64,000 nt of DNA. Source: Anabaena sp. WA102. Its GTDB lineage: Bacteria > Cyanobacteriota > Cyanobacteriia > Cyanobacteriales > Nostocaceae. The stretch is from the NCBI RefSeq assembly GCF_001277295.1, contig NZ_CP011456.1:1550001-1614000 (forward strand), in the 5' to 3' direction. Within the stretch, counting starts at the first letter, position 1. Each line of letters opens with the position of its first letter. The notes beneath the pieces are model-generated. The model saw nothing but the letters and a program-made list of their open reading frames with translations, did not search any database and was not told the DNA's origin. Positions 53,370 through 62,796 of the stretch are shown here, piece after piece. The translations under genes were made by a program, and so were the position numbers.

Positions 53370-54246
53370 TTCTAATCTTAAGGATAAAAAAGATAAACTT
53401 GACTGGCAAAATTTTAACTTTTTAGAGAATCTCCTAGTTTTCTGTACAGTACCAGGAAGAAGTGTTCCTAAAGAAAGTGGAGTACATTTTCGGATAACTT
53501 TATATTCTGAAAATCAAGCTATATGTATTTTGTTTGAAATAGATAGAAGAAATGATCCTCTTATTAGAAATCAAGCCTTAAAGCGTCCAGATTATATGTC
53601 TCTTTATCTTGATTCTAATTCTTGTATTTGCACAATCATTGAAATGAAAGGTAAGAATCACAACTCCTTAGAAAATGGAATTGAACAAATTTTAAAATTG
53701 AAAGAAATTTTACAAACTGAGATATCTAATCATTTACCTAGTAAACTAGAAATTAAATATCAAGGAATTTTATTAACTCCATATAATTCACAACCTCCAT
53801 TAAAGAAAATAGCAGAAATAGCTTCAAATGGTTTTATTATTTTACCAATTCAATATAATAATAAAGCAGAATTATTTCCTTATGTTTCAAGGAAAAATGA
53901 AATAACTGAAATAAGTAAAAAATATAATCATCAAGAAATTACTGAATCAACAGCTTTGTTGATTGAAGAGATTTTAACAAAAAGAGCATTACCCAAACGT
54001 ATACCTGATGACTACTATTCTAGCAATTTTCTAGTTGGTAATGATAGAGAAGGGATTTATATCAACCATTTATTACCAAATGACAGCGATTATATAACTT
54101 TATTATCGAATACAAAATTTACTGAAATTAATATGCAAGAATCTGAAGACAAAGAAAAAATCAAAGATGAATTAGTATTACTAAATTTAATAAATAGATT
54201 AGCAATAAAATTTTCAAATCATAAAATATCAGAGTCTAACGACTAA
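53353..54246 (+). CDS. Putative PD-(D/E)XK effector coupled to the ATPase
   Basis: 297 residues from ATG 53353, which lies inside the end of the ATPase gene; a start 11 codons earlier is also open. RPDYMSLYL (P79-D80) and TIIEMKGKN (E97-x-K99) make a textbook PD-x16-ExK pair, with a helix containing Glu and Gln after it (ENGIEQILKLKEIL). N-terminal region contains FLENLLVFCTVPG. No specific family recognised. Overlap with the ATPase implies translation coupling and a shared function. Confidence 0.65.
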   Translation: MKQKNSSNLKDKKDKLDWQNFNFLENLLVFCTVPGRSVPKESGVHFRITLYSENQAICILFEIDRRNDPLIRNQALKRPDYMSLYLDSNSCICTIIEMKGKNHNSLENGIEQILKLKEILQTEISNHLPSKLEIKYQGILLTPYNSQPPLKKIAEIASNGFIILPIQYNNKAELFPYVSRKNEITEISKKYNHQEITESTALLIEEILTKRALPKRIPDDYYSSNFLVGNDREGIYINHLLPNDSDYITLLSNTKFTEINMQESEDKEKIKDELVLLNLINRLAIKFSNHKISESND

Positions 54247-54314
54247 TTTACCTATTTTTCAGTAATATCATGGTAAATTCTTACAGAGGTAGCCCATGAT
54301 AGTTTTATAGAGAT

Positions 54315-55925
54315 ATGCAAAACAAAAATAGTCGGTTTCTAGTTGGTAACACCAGAGGCAATAACGTTCTGATGTTTGATGCCTATACAGGCAGTCCCCT
54401 GGGGACATTTATCGAAAAGGGTAGACTTGATAACCCTGACACCTTACTCTTTGGACCAGATGGAAATGGTGATGGTAAAAGTGACCTTTACATAGCCAGT
54501 GGTACAAAAAAAGGCAGTTCCTCTATATTGAGGTTTGACGGACAAACTGGTAGTTTTATTGATGTATTTGTGGGAGATAATCCCAATACAAGTTTAGATG
54601 AAAGTGGTGGTTTAATTCGTCCCTATGGTCTTGCTTATGGATCAGATGGTAATTTTTACGTTTCCAGCTTCTTAACCGACCAAATATTACGCTATAATGG
54701 CGCAACGGGGGCATTTATTGATGTTTTTGCCCAAGGAAATGGTAAAAAAGATAGCTTAAATGGACCAAATGGGCTACTCTTTATCAAAAATAGTCTTTAT
54801 GTTACCACCCAAGGAAGTGTAGCCACTGTTAATCCTCAAACTGGAGAGGTTAAGGCTGATTTTAGTGCAGGTTTGTCTAGTCAAGTTTTACGTTACGACT
54901 CCCTAGCAGCGGGAACAACTCCCACAGTCTTTGCTACTCCCACACCATCACCTGATAGTTTTAACTTTGTCAGTTTGCTGGGTTTAGCGGTGGGTGAAGA
55001 TAATGATTTGTATGTGAGTGATTTTGCTAACGGTATTCAACGCTATGATTTGGAAACTGGGAATTTAGTCAATACTCTTTCTACAAATTATACAACTAGT
55101 CAGTCACCCAGTAATAATTTTATTGGCGGACTTGCTTTTGCGCCTAATGGTAATTTACTCACTGTGGGTTTTAATGTTAGCACTACACAGGGGGCTATTC
55201 TCAGCTATGAAAGTGAGAGTAGTTCAGTTGTTAGTCCATTTCAGGTTTTAGTTCCTACAAACCCGGTTCTTGAACGTCCTGTGGGGATAACTTTTTTCCC
55301 TACAGAAAATCAGTTGGTATCTGGAACTACTGGAAACGATGACTTGGTTGCGGGTAAAGATTTAGAAGCAGTTGCAGATATTGTATTTACTGGTGCTGGT
55401 GATGACAAAGTTGATCTGGCTATCAAAACCTATGCAAGTGATAATAACGTCTTCTTAGGTAGTGGTAATGACGTGATAGATGTGAGTAAAAGCGATCGCA
55501 CTTTTGGCGATTTAGGTAATGATACTTTTTATGCTACTGATGGTAAAGGTGGTAATCGGATGTCCGGTGGCGCTGGTAATGATACCTTTTTCTTGGGTAG
55601 TAATGACCGCGCTTTGGGTGGTGATGGTAACGACACCTTCTTTATCCAAACAGGTGGTAATAATTTAATCAGTGGTGGTGCTGGCGCTGATAATTTCCAG
55701 ATTGTGACTCTTGAACTCCCTAAAACTCCTAATAGGATTTTAGATTTTCAGACAGGTATTGATACTATAAGTATCTTTGGTGCTAAAGCACTTGGTATTT
55801 CTGCCACTAATTTAGTATTGAATCAAACGGCTGGCGATACTGATATCATCTTTGGTAACAGAACTCTAGCTATCTTGAGTGGCGTTACAGGCTTAAATAT
55901 TAATGTCATCAACCTTGTAAATTAA
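54315..55925 (+). CDS. Beta-propeller protein with RTX-type calcium-binding repeats
   Basis: 536 residues. The N-terminal ~340 residues form NHL/SMP-30-like propeller blades (LIRPYGLAYGSDGNFYVSSF, LGLAVGEDNDLYVSDFANGI). The C-terminal ~190 residues have hemolysin-type repeats: GGAGNDTFF at ~416, GGDGNDTFF at ~436, GGAGADNFQ at ~455. No signal peptide is seen; RTX proteins usually leave by type I secretion using a C-terminal signal. Substrate unknown. Confidence 0.85.
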   Translation: MQNKNSRFLVGNTRGNNVLMFDAYTGSPLGTFIEKGRLDNPDTLLFGPDGNGDGKSDLYIASGTKKGSSSILRFDGQTGSFIDVFVGDNPNTSLDESGGLIRPYGLAYGSDGNFYVSSFLTDQILRYNGATGAFIDVFAQGNGKKDSLNGPNGLLFIKNSLYVTTQGSVATVNPQTGEVKADFSAGLSSQVLRYDSLAAGTTPTVFATPTPSPDSFNFVSLLGLAVGEDNDLYVSDFANGIQRYDLETGNLVNTLSTNYTTSQSPSNNFIGGLAFAPNGNLLTVGFNVSTTQGAILSYESESSSVVSPFQVLVPTNPVLERPVGITFFPTENQLVSGTTGNDDLVAGKDLEAVADIVFTGAGDDKVDLAIKTYASDNNVFLGSGNDVIDVSKSDRTFGDLGNDTFYATDGKGGNRMSGGAGNDTFFLGSNDRALGGDGNDTFFIQTGGNNLISGGAGADNFQIVTLELPKTPNRILDFQTGIDTISIFGAKALGISATNLVLNQTAGDTDIIFGNRTLAILSGVTGLNINVINLVN

Positions 55926-55940
55926 AGCAATACAATGGAG

Positions 55941-55957
55941 GGCGGGGAGACCCCGCC
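55941..55957. terminator. GGCGGGG hairpin
   Basis: GGCGGGG-AGA-CCCCGCC just after the RTX gene stop can form a 7-bp GC stem. It is followed by CCTACTTTG rather than a T-run; it may be terminator, dispersed repeat, or both. Confidence 0.4.
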
Positions 55958-56026
55958 CCTACTTTGTAATATTTACTCTTTGCGCCTCTGCGCCTCTGCG
56001 TGAGACATATTCATTGTTATGAAAAC

Positions 56027-56665
56027 CTACTTGTTAGGTTGAGGAGTCATCCGCAAATAAGGTTTAATTTCTTCATAACCTTTAGGAAACTTGGCTTTGA
56101 GGACTTCAGGATCTTTCAAAGAAGGGACAATTACCACATCTTCACCATCTTTCCAGTCTGCGGGGGTAGCAACACTGTAATTATCAGTTAATTGCAGAGA
56201 ATCAATGACGCGCAAGATTTCATCAAAGTTGCGGCCAGTGCTGGGAGGATAGGTGAAAGTCAGACGCAGTTTTTTGTTGTTGTCAATGACAAACACGGAA
56301 CGCACTGTTACAGTAGCCGCTGCGTTGGGGTGAATCATATCATAAAGTTCAGAAACCTTACGATCTGGATCTGCCAAAATTGGGTAATTGAGAGTGGTGC
56401 TTTGGGTTTCTTCAATGTCACCAACCCAGCCATTATGAGATTCTACATCATCAACGCTGAGAGCGATCGCCTTCACATTGCGTTTGTCAAATTCTGGTTT
56501 GAGTTTGGCAACAGTTCCTAGTTCGGTGGTGCAAACTGGTGTAAAGTCAGCAGGATGAGAAAATAGTACCACCCAGCTATCACCAGCCCAGGCGTAAAAG
56601 TCAATTTCCCCATGAGTGGAGGCTTGAGTAAAGTTAGGTACTGTATCACCAAGACGAAGAGTCAT
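56027..56665 (-). CDS. 1-Cys peroxiredoxin (Prx6 type)
   Basis: 212 residues. Peroxidatic C45 in HPADFTPVCTTELG, then KLKPEFDKRNVKAIALSVDD and the Prx6-specific C-terminal extension ending PYLRMTPQPNK. It reduces hydrogen and organic peroxides, and no second resolving Cys is evident. Convergent with the RTX gene. Confidence 0.93.
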   Translation of the reverse strand: MTLRLGDTVPNFTQASTHGEIDFYAWAGDSWVVLFSHPADFTPVCTTELGTVAKLKPEFDKRNVKAIALSVDDVESHNGWVGDIEETQSTTLNYPILADPDRKVSELYDMIHPNAAATVTVRSVFVIDNNKKLRLTFTYPPSTGRNFDEILRVIDSLQLTDNYSVATPADWKDGEDVVIVPSLKDPEVLKAKFPKGYEEIKPYLRMTPQPNK

Positions 56666-56773
56666 GTAAGATTCCCTGTATTTTAAGAAAACATCTATAT
56701 TCTACCGTGACAGTATGACACAAAAGACCGATTATCCTATCGGACTGTCGCGGTTGGCAACAAAATTTTAAGT

Positions 56774-58210
56774 TTAAGCCAGGTGTTCCTCAACTTTTGA
56801 GACTAATTCATTTGTCCAATGGTGGACAAGTTCAGCGTTAGCGGCTTCTACCATGACTCTAATTACAGGTTCTGTTCCCGAAGCCCGGACGAGGACTCTG
56901 CCATTATCACCCATTGCTACTTCGGCTTTAGCGATCGCTTGTTGCACAGGTTGACAACTTTCCCATCCTAACCGTCGTTCCCGATCTAATACTCGCACAT
57001 TCCGTAAGATTTGGGGATAGGTTTGGAAACTTTGATCTACCATTTCTCCCAAAGAAAGATTAGCCTCTTTCACCACCGCTGCAATATGCAAAGCTGTTAA
57101 TAAACCATCTCCAGTCATGGCATAATGACTACACAGGATATGTCCCGATTGTTCTCCTCCCAACATTCCCCCAGTTTTCTGCATTTCCGCTTGCACATAT
57201 TGATCACCAACAGCGGTACGAATTAATCTACCACCTATTTGTTGCCAAGCTCTTTCAAAGCCTAAATTAGCCATAACAGTGGAAACTATCAGATTATCTG
57301 GGAGTTGTTGTTTTTGTTGTAAATGGCGACCCCACAGGTAAAGAATGTAATCACCATTAACGGATCTGCCCGTATTATCCACAGCTAAAACCCGATCTGC
57401 ATCGCCGTCAAAAGCAAAACCCATATCGGCTTGATTGGCGACTACAGCGGCTTGGAGAATATCCAAATGTGTAGAACCGCAATTAACATTAATGCGATCG
57501 CCATCAGCTTCATTATGTAAACAAATGACCTCCGCACCCATTTCTGTAAATACCGCCGGTGCTAAACCCACCGCTGCACCCCAAGCTAAATCTAAAACAA
57601 TCTTCATGCCTTGGAGAGTCAGTCCAGATGCTAAAGGTGTTTGGATAGACTGGCTATATGTTTTAATTAACTCTGTTCGGGAATAATGTCTACCGCAATT
57701 ATTTATGCTCAAATCGGGGGATAATTGACCTCGTAATCCCGCCTCAATTTCACCTTGTAGGGCTTTAGATAACTTACCACCCTGGGCATCAAAGATTTTA
57801 ATTCCATTGTCTTCTGGAGGATTGTGGCTGGCGGAAATCATGATTCCCCCAATGGCATCGGTGATGCTGGACAAATAGGCTACACAAGGTGTAGGACATA
57901 ATCCTAAATACCACACTTCCAAACCAGCAGCAGTTAACCCGGCGCTCAAAGCCATTGCTAACATATCACTGGAATTTCTGGAATCTTGTCCCAGAATAAT
58001 TGGACCGGGAACAGTCGCATAATTACGGAGGACAACCCCCGCCCAAAAACCCACTTGTAAAGCCAAAGGCGCATTCAGTAAGTCTCCCACCTTGCCACGA
58101 ATGCCATCCGTACCAAATAAAGCATTAGTTGGCAGTGGTATGGAATTAAACACCCCACTCTTCTCAACTTCGGAAATACAGCCTTGATTTCGAGCCATTG
58201 ATGAAACCAT
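56774..58210 (-). CDS. glmM: Phosphoglucosamine mutase
   Basis: 478 residues from ATG 58210 (MVSSMARNQ); a start 7 codons upstream is open but does not look like the family. Phosphoserine S128 in MISASHNPPEDNG, metal loop GFAFDGDADRVLAVD, sugar loop GGEQSGHIL and phosphate loop VRASGTEPVIRVM. Makes glucosamine-1-phosphate for peptidoglycan and lipopolysaccharide. Confidence 0.96.
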   Translation of the reverse strand: MVSSMARNQGCISEVEKSGVFNSIPLPTNALFGTDGIRGKVGDLLNAPLALQVGFWAGVVLRNYATVPGPIILGQDSRNSSDMLAMALSAGLTAAGLEVWYLGLCPTPCVAYLSSITDAIGGIMISASHNPPEDNGIKIFDAQGGKLSKALQGEIEAGLRGQLSPDLSINNCGRHYSRTELIKTYSQSIQTPLASGLTLQGMKIVLDLAWGAAVGLAPAVFTEMGAEVICLHNEADGDRINVNCGSTHLDILQAAVVANQADMGFAFDGDADRVLAVDNTGRSVNGDYILYLWGRHLQQKQQLPDNLIVSTVMANLGFERAWQQIGGRLIRTAVGDQYVQAEMQKTGGMLGGEQSGHILCSHYAMTGDGLLTALHIAAVVKEANLSLGEMVDQSFQTYPQILRNVRVLDRERRLGWESCQPVQQAIAKAEVAMGDNGRVLVRASGTEPVIRVMVEAANAELVHHWTNELVSKVEEHLA

Positions 58211-58423
58211 AAATTTAAAAACTCCACACAATCACACAGGAGAATAGCACTTTCTTCCATTATCCTTGACGTTAATAAAACGCCAAAGAAACTCATTGCT
58301 TAATTATTTTTAATATAAATTCTCATCAAATAGTTTTAATCTTACGTTTTAATGGGGTTTTTTCACCATTACGGACAAAAAACTTCCACAGTTAATTTTT
58401 TTACAGTTGAGAATTTTAATAAT

Positions 58424-59140
58424 ATGAACAGCAATTTAGCAAGCAAATTACGTGTAGGTACAAAAAAAGCACACACCATGGCAGAAAATGTGGGTTTTGT
58501 CAAGTGTTTTTTAAAGGGAGTTGTGGAGAAAAACTCTTACCGCAAGTTGGTTGCTAACTTTTACTTCATTTACTCCGCTATGGAAGAGGAAATGGAAAAA
58601 CACAAGCATCACCCAATTTTAAGCAAAATTTACTTTCCCGAACTTAACCGCAAGCATACCTTAGAGCAAGACCTTCATTACTACTATGGTTACAATTGGC
58701 GAGAGCAAATCAAATTATCTCCTGCGGGTGCGGCTTATGTAAACCGGATTCGGGAAATTTCCGCCACTGAACCAGAATTATTAATTGCTCATTCCTATAC
58801 CCGTTATCTAGGTGATTTGTCCGGGGGACAAATCCTCAAAGGTATTGCCCAAACTGCAATGAAGCTGGGTGAAGGTGAAGGAACTGCTTTTTATGAGTTT
58901 GCAGATATTACCGATGAGAAGGCATTTAAGGCTAAGTATAGAGCCAATTTAGATGCTATGCCTATTGATGATACTACAGGCGATCGCATTACCGAAGAAG
59001 CAAATGCCGCTTTTGGTGTGAACATGAAAATGTTCCAAGAGTTGGAAGGTAATCTAATTAAAGCGATCGGCATCATGGTTTATAATGCCATGACCCGAAA
59101 ACGGACAAAAGGTAGCACTGAATTGGTAACTGCGGAATAA
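58424..59140 (+). CDS. ho1: Heme oxygenase, ferredoxin-type
   Basis: 238 residues from ATG 58424 (MNSNLASKLRVGTKKAHTMA). H17 is the proximal heme ligand; the distal helix SYTRYLGDLSGGQILKG is intact. Converts heme to biliverdin IX-alpha, the first step to phycocyanobilin and phytochrome chromophores. A further 24 codons upstream are open but unrelated to the family. Divergent from glmM. Confidence 0.96.
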   Translation: MNSNLASKLRVGTKKAHTMAENVGFVKCFLKGVVEKNSYRKLVANFYFIYSAMEEEMEKHKHHPILSKIYFPELNRKHTLEQDLHYYYGYNWREQIKLSPAGAAYVNRIREISATEPELLIAHSYTRYLGDLSGGQILKGIAQTAMKLGEGEGTAFYEFADITDEKAFKAKYRANLDAMPIDDTTGDRITEEANAAFGVNMKMFQELEGNLIKAIGIMVYNAMTRKRTKGSTELVTAE

Positions 59141-59386
59141 TACAGCAGGAGTCAGGAGTCAAACTGGCTTGGTGTCTGACTTTGAATCTATATTCTGTAC
59201 CTCATTAATCTGCCATTTGCTGTAAGTTGAGAAATATTAACTTTTCTCATAATATCTAGGGGTGATAGCCTTGTGATTGTTTTTGTGTAGATGAAAGCAA
59301 CCAGAAGGAAGTTGCCCCTAAATTTTAAGAAATCCTGACATTTCCAAAACCTATACCGTTACATTATCTATTTAGCTTAAACAATT

Positions 59387-60178
59387 ATGTTTTTATACTT
59401 ATCTAAAATCATCCCCCTATTTTTTTACCCGTTAGGATTGGCAAGTGTAAGTTTAATAGTAGCTTTAATCACCTTACGAAAACATCCCCGCATTGCGACT
59501 ATCGCCATTTCCTTATCCTTAGCTTTGTTGCTAGTTTGTAGCAATGCCTGGGTCGCCAAATCCTTAGTCCGCAGCTTAGAATGGCAAAACATCCCCACTC
59601 CACAAATCCCCAACGCTGAAGCCATTGTCGTCTTAGGAGGTGCAACCAGATCACCAACTTGGCCCAGGGTAATGGCAGATTTAAACGAAGCAGGCGATCG
59701 CGTAATTTATGCAGCCCAACTCTATTTTCAGAAAAAAGCCCCTATAATTATCCTGAGTGGCGGTCGCATTGATTGGCGCGGTAGTGGTTCTCCAGAATCA
59801 GCAGACATGGCAGCTATTCTCACATCCATTGGTGTTCCGGCTGAAGCCATTATTCAAGAACCCAATTCCCTCAATACTTATGAGAACGCTGTCAACGTCC
59901 GTAAAATCCTCGAAACTCGTCAAATTAAAAAAGTATTATTAGTCACTTCAGCAACACATACACCCCGATCTTTGAAAATTTTTCAACGTCAAGGTATTAA
60001 TGTCATTCCCGCACCCACCGATTTTCTAGTTAGTCAAGGGGAACTTCAAGAACTTACCAACACTCCCAAAGCCGCAATTCTCAATTTATTACCTGATACC
60101 GATAATTTAGATCAATTCACAAGTGCATTAAAAGAATATATTGGCACTTTTATTTATAGCCTGCGAGGTTGGTTATAG
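59387..60178 (+). CDS. YdcF/ElyC family membrane protein (DUF218)
   Basis: 263 residues. Two N-terminal hydrophobic segments (PLGLASVSLIVALITL, TIAISLSLALLLVCSNAWVA), then the DUF218 fold: NAEAIVVLGGATRSP, GDRVIYAAQLYFQKKAPIII, SLNTYENAVNVRKILE and VLLVTSATHTPRSL. E. coli ElyC acts in envelope/peptidoglycan homeostasis; the enzymatic reaction is not settled. Confidence 0.9.
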   Translation: MFLYLSKIIPLFFYPLGLASVSLIVALITLRKHPRIATIAISLSLALLLVCSNAWVAKSLVRSLEWQNIPTPQIPNAEAIVVLGGATRSPTWPRVMADLNEAGDRVIYAAQLYFQKKAPIIILSGGRIDWRGSGSPESADMAAILTSIGVPAEAIIQEPNSLNTYENAVNVRKILETRQIKKVLLVTSATHTPRSLKIFQRQGINVIPAPTDFLVSQGELQELTNTPKAAILNLLPDTDNLDQFTSALKEYIGTFIYSLRGWL

Positions 60179-60533
60179 GAGTCCGAAAGAAGGAATCAGG
60201 AGTCAGGAGTTCAGAAGAGAGAAGAAAGAAGAAAAGGCGTTACTGAATTGAGGTATGAAATTCCTAAATTGAACCTTTAAAACTCTTACCTTTGCGTCTT
60301 TGCGCCTTTGCGTGAGACTAAAATTCATACCCTTAATCAGCAACGCCGAAGAAAAAGGTATTTGCAAAGATGAACATCCCTGAATATTAACTCAAAAATC
60401 AGAATTAACATAGAATTTTCGGCGTTGGAGAATTGAGGTAAGAAAGTCAAAAATTCCATCTCTCAAACTCTTACTCTCTGCGCCTGGAGCGTCTCTGCGT
60501 GAAAAACCATCCATCCCTTATACCCACATCACC
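60179..60533. repeat. Intergenic region with TTTGCG repeats
   Basis: No gene. AGGAGTCAGGAGTTCAG-type tracts near 60178-60210; CCTTTGCGTCTTTGCGCCTT onward at ~60290-60318; CTCTGCGCCTGGAGCGTCTC at ~60477-60500. The TTTGCG family recurs at 24030, 45890, 45990, 46090, 48625 and 55980. Confidence 0.7.
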
Positions 60534-61469
60534 ATGACACACAACCACCATCATCATCACGAACATGGACACCATAATCACAATCACACCCCAGCAACAT
60601 TTAGTCGGGCTTTTGCTATTGGCACTGCATTGAATATAGGATTTGTCATCGTTGAAGCCACCTATGGCTACCTAGCACATTCCTTGGCTTTGTTTGCTGA
60701 TGCGGGTCATAACCTGAGTGATGTATTGGGACTTCTCCTGGCGTGGGGTGCAAGTTCCCTTGCCCGTCGTCCTCCCAGCCACCGCTATACCTATGGATTG
60801 CGTGCCTCATCAATTCTAGCAGCTTTAGCCAATGCCGTAGTTTTACTTTTATCTATGGGGGCGATCGCTTGGGAAGCCATTCGTCGTTTTCATGATTCCG
60901 CACCAGTATCAGGAGGAACAATTATTGGTGTTGCCCTAGTTGGTATTATCATTAATACTGCTACTGCACTTATGTTTATGTCAGGACGTAAAAGCGACTT
61001 AAACATTCGGGGCGCATTTTTACACATGGCTGCTGATGCCCTGGTATCATTGGGAGTTGTGGTAGCCGGAATTGTGATTTTATTCACCCATTGGCTATGG
61101 CTTGACCCATTAGTTAGCTTAGTGCTTGTGGGAGTCGTCGTGGTCGGCACGTGGCATTTACTCAGAGACTCTGTAAATTTAGCACTTGATGGCGTACCAG
61201 CAGGAATTGAACCCCGTGCCGTGAAAAATTACTTAATTGAATGTCCTGGAGTGTCGAAAATCCACGATCTTCATATCTGGGCTATGAGTACAACCGAAAC
61301 CGCACTCACAGTTCATTTAGTCATGCCAGGAGGTTATCCTGGTGATGCTTTCTTATGGGAAGTTTCCCAGGAACTCGAACACCATTTTGGGATCAAACAC
61401 TCTACTATTCAGGTAGAAACAGGCGATTCAGCTTATCCCTGCGCCTTAGAACCAGATCACGTTGTGTGA
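60534..61469 (+). CDS. Cation diffusion facilitator (zinc exporter, CzcD/ZitB type)
   Basis: 311 residues. The N-terminal ~20 residues are extremely His-rich (HNHHHHHEHGHHNHNHTP), a cytosolic metal-binding tail. Six membrane helices with the transport-site pairs HNLSD (helix 2, ALFADAGHNLSDVLG) and HMAADAL (helix 5), then a C-terminal domain with HDLHIWAMSTTETALTVHLV. Zn/H+ antiporter of the inner membrane by family inference. Confidence 0.95.
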   Translation: MTHNHHHHHEHGHHNHNHTPATFSRAFAIGTALNIGFVIVEATYGYLAHSLALFADAGHNLSDVLGLLLAWGASSLARRPPSHRYTYGLRASSILAALANAVVLLLSMGAIAWEAIRRFHDSAPVSGGTIIGVALVGIIINTATALMFMSGRKSDLNIRGAFLHMAADALVSLGVVVAGIVILFTHWLWLDPLVSLVLVGVVVVGTWHLLRDSVNLALDGVPAGIEPRAVKNYLIECPGVSKIHDLHIWAMSTTETALTVHLVMPGGYPGDAFLWEVSQELEHHFGIKHSTIQVETGDSAYPCALEPDHVV

Positions 61470-61878
61470 CATACTCCACACACTCCCTTATACCTTGCGG
61501 CACGCTTGCGCGAACAGATGAGTGTGGGCTTCTCAGTGACTCCTCTAGGAAGACATTAACTGAGCTTTAAAGCCCTATGCCCTAGGGACTTTTGGAGATA
61601 ATTTTGAACTTTTTCGATAGGCTGCTTTTCAGCATTTAATTGAGTTACACCTACTGGTTAAGATTATATCAAAATATTTGAAAAAACACCAAGAAAGTGT
61701 TCATTCCTCATCGACCACCATTGCTGATTTCACGATGTTAAAAAATCCTGATGCTTGCAACTGATGCACACATAGTTGCAAAAAAAATATAAATAAATAT
61801 TGTTTTTTTTGCAAAAAAATGTTATATTTATTTACATAAGTCAATAAAACTTAGTAAATCCTAATTGGAGTGCTGATC
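61470..61878. promoter_or_regulatory. A/T-rich region upstream of the HLIP gene
   Basis: 408 bp without a gene. Near its start is a GCGGCACGCTTGCGCGAAC element like that at 8558-8575. The last ~120 bp are extremely A/T-rich. GGAG at 61867-61870 sits 8 bases before the ATG. I do not see a confident light-response (HLR1) element. Confidence 0.4.
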
Positions 61879-62061
61879 ATGGGTAACGCAACAAAAGCAG
61901 CTAACACACCTGTAGCTACAGATCGCAACGGTTGGCGCTGGGGTTTTACATCTGAAGCAGAAATCTGGAATGGCCGTTTAGCAATGATTGGGTTTTCAGC
62001 AGCAGCTTTGATTGAACTATTTTCTGGTAAAGGCTTTCTCCACTTCTGGGGTATTCTTTAA
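61879..62061 (+). CDS. hli: High-light-inducible protein (HLIP/SCP)
   Basis: 60 residues, ATG 61879 with good RBS spacing. One helix with the chlorophyll-binding signature FTSEAEIWNGRLAMIGFSAA (E..N/H..R pattern). HLIPs bind chlorophyll and carotenoid, and protect PSII assembly under excess light. Followed by a strong hairpin. Confidence 0.94.
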   Translation: MGNATKAANTPVATDRNGWRWGFTSEAEIWNGRLAMIGFSAAALIELFSGKGFLHFWGIL

Positions 62062-62095
62062 TTTTTCCATAACATAATTTTTGATTAATCAAAAG

Positions 62096-62121
62096 CCTGG
62101 TAGTTGTCATCAACTGCCAGG
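62096..62121 (+). terminator. Terminator after the HLIP gene
   Basis: CCTGGTAGTTG-TCAT-CAACTGCCAGG, an 11-bp stem with one G-T pair and a 4-nt loop, followed by TTATTT. It lies 35 bp after the stop. Confidence 0.75.
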
Positions 62122-62213
62122 TTATTTACTTGAAAAAATACATCATAGTCCCCTCCTCGCTTGCGGGGAGGGGGCTGGGGTCTTTATAACTACATATCAA
62201 AAAAATTAATCTT

Positions 62214-62576
62214 ATGAATAATCAAATTTTGAAAGAGAAATTACAAGCAACAATCAAGAGAAATCAAGCTAAAAGTGATGGTTCTCCTATTACTAATTTA
62301 AAGCTTGATCAAACTTTAGTCGCAGAAATTGAACAATTAACAGCCGAATTAGAAAGTCTCAATCCTCAACCTCTCATTCATGCTACAGCTTTATTAGAAG
62401 GTGTTTGGCAATTACAATATTCCACAGCCAGAGAAATCCGTTCTTTAGACTCTCTACCATTGGGATTACAAATAGGTAAAGTTTATCAAGTAATTAATAT
62501 TGCCGATAATATTTTGCTCCGAAGAGCCTCCCATTTCTGGGGTAATGTTAGCTTTGACAATGTTAGAGGTCGGTAA
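62214..62576 (+). pseudogene. PAP/fibrillin family gene truncated by an inserted element
   Basis: Residues 1-~99 match the start of cyanobacterial plastid-lipid-associated proteins (fibrillins): ALLEGVWQLQYSTAREIRSL and LPLGLQIGKVYQVINIADN. Right after IADN the frame enters the transposon-derived sequence shared with 8505 onward (ILLRRASHFWGNVSF) and stops at 62576. The rest of the lipocalin-like barrel (~95 residues) is absent downstream too, so the protein is unlikely to be functional. Confidence 0.8.
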
Positions 62577-62760
62577 CTATCTTAAAAGCACTGGTTTAAC
62601 CCTTAAGCCTGTTTAACTTTGAAGTTCTAGAGCAGGGAACTAGCTACGCATCCCCTGGTAGGTCTTTAACTCTTACCTCTAACGTAGTTCGGTTAAGAAC
62701 TGAGTCCAACTAGGCTTTTACAAGCCCTCACTTACCCGAAGGGAAGTGATGGGTGGTTGA
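62512..62760 (+). mobile_element. Second copy of the structured transposon tail
   Basis: Aligns with 8505-8830: TGCTCCGAAGAGCCTCCCAT, AGAGCAGGGAACTAG, AACGTAGTTCGGTTAAGA. It ends in two hairpins: GGCTT/AAGCC (62713-62726) and TCACTT-ACCC-GAA-GGG-AAGTGA (62728-62749), then TGGGTGGTTGAC. The stems differ in sequence from the first copy but keep pairing. Looks like the right end of a TnpB-type element without its genes. Confidence 0.55.
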
Positions 62761-62796
62761 CTCTCCATAAAGTTAATGATTTAGCTAACTTGGATT

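Noticed and set aside
51015..54246. Gabija or OLD system
   Set aside because: The ATPase lacks the C-terminal TOPRIM domain and no UvrD-like helicase is adjacent, so the known names do not fit.
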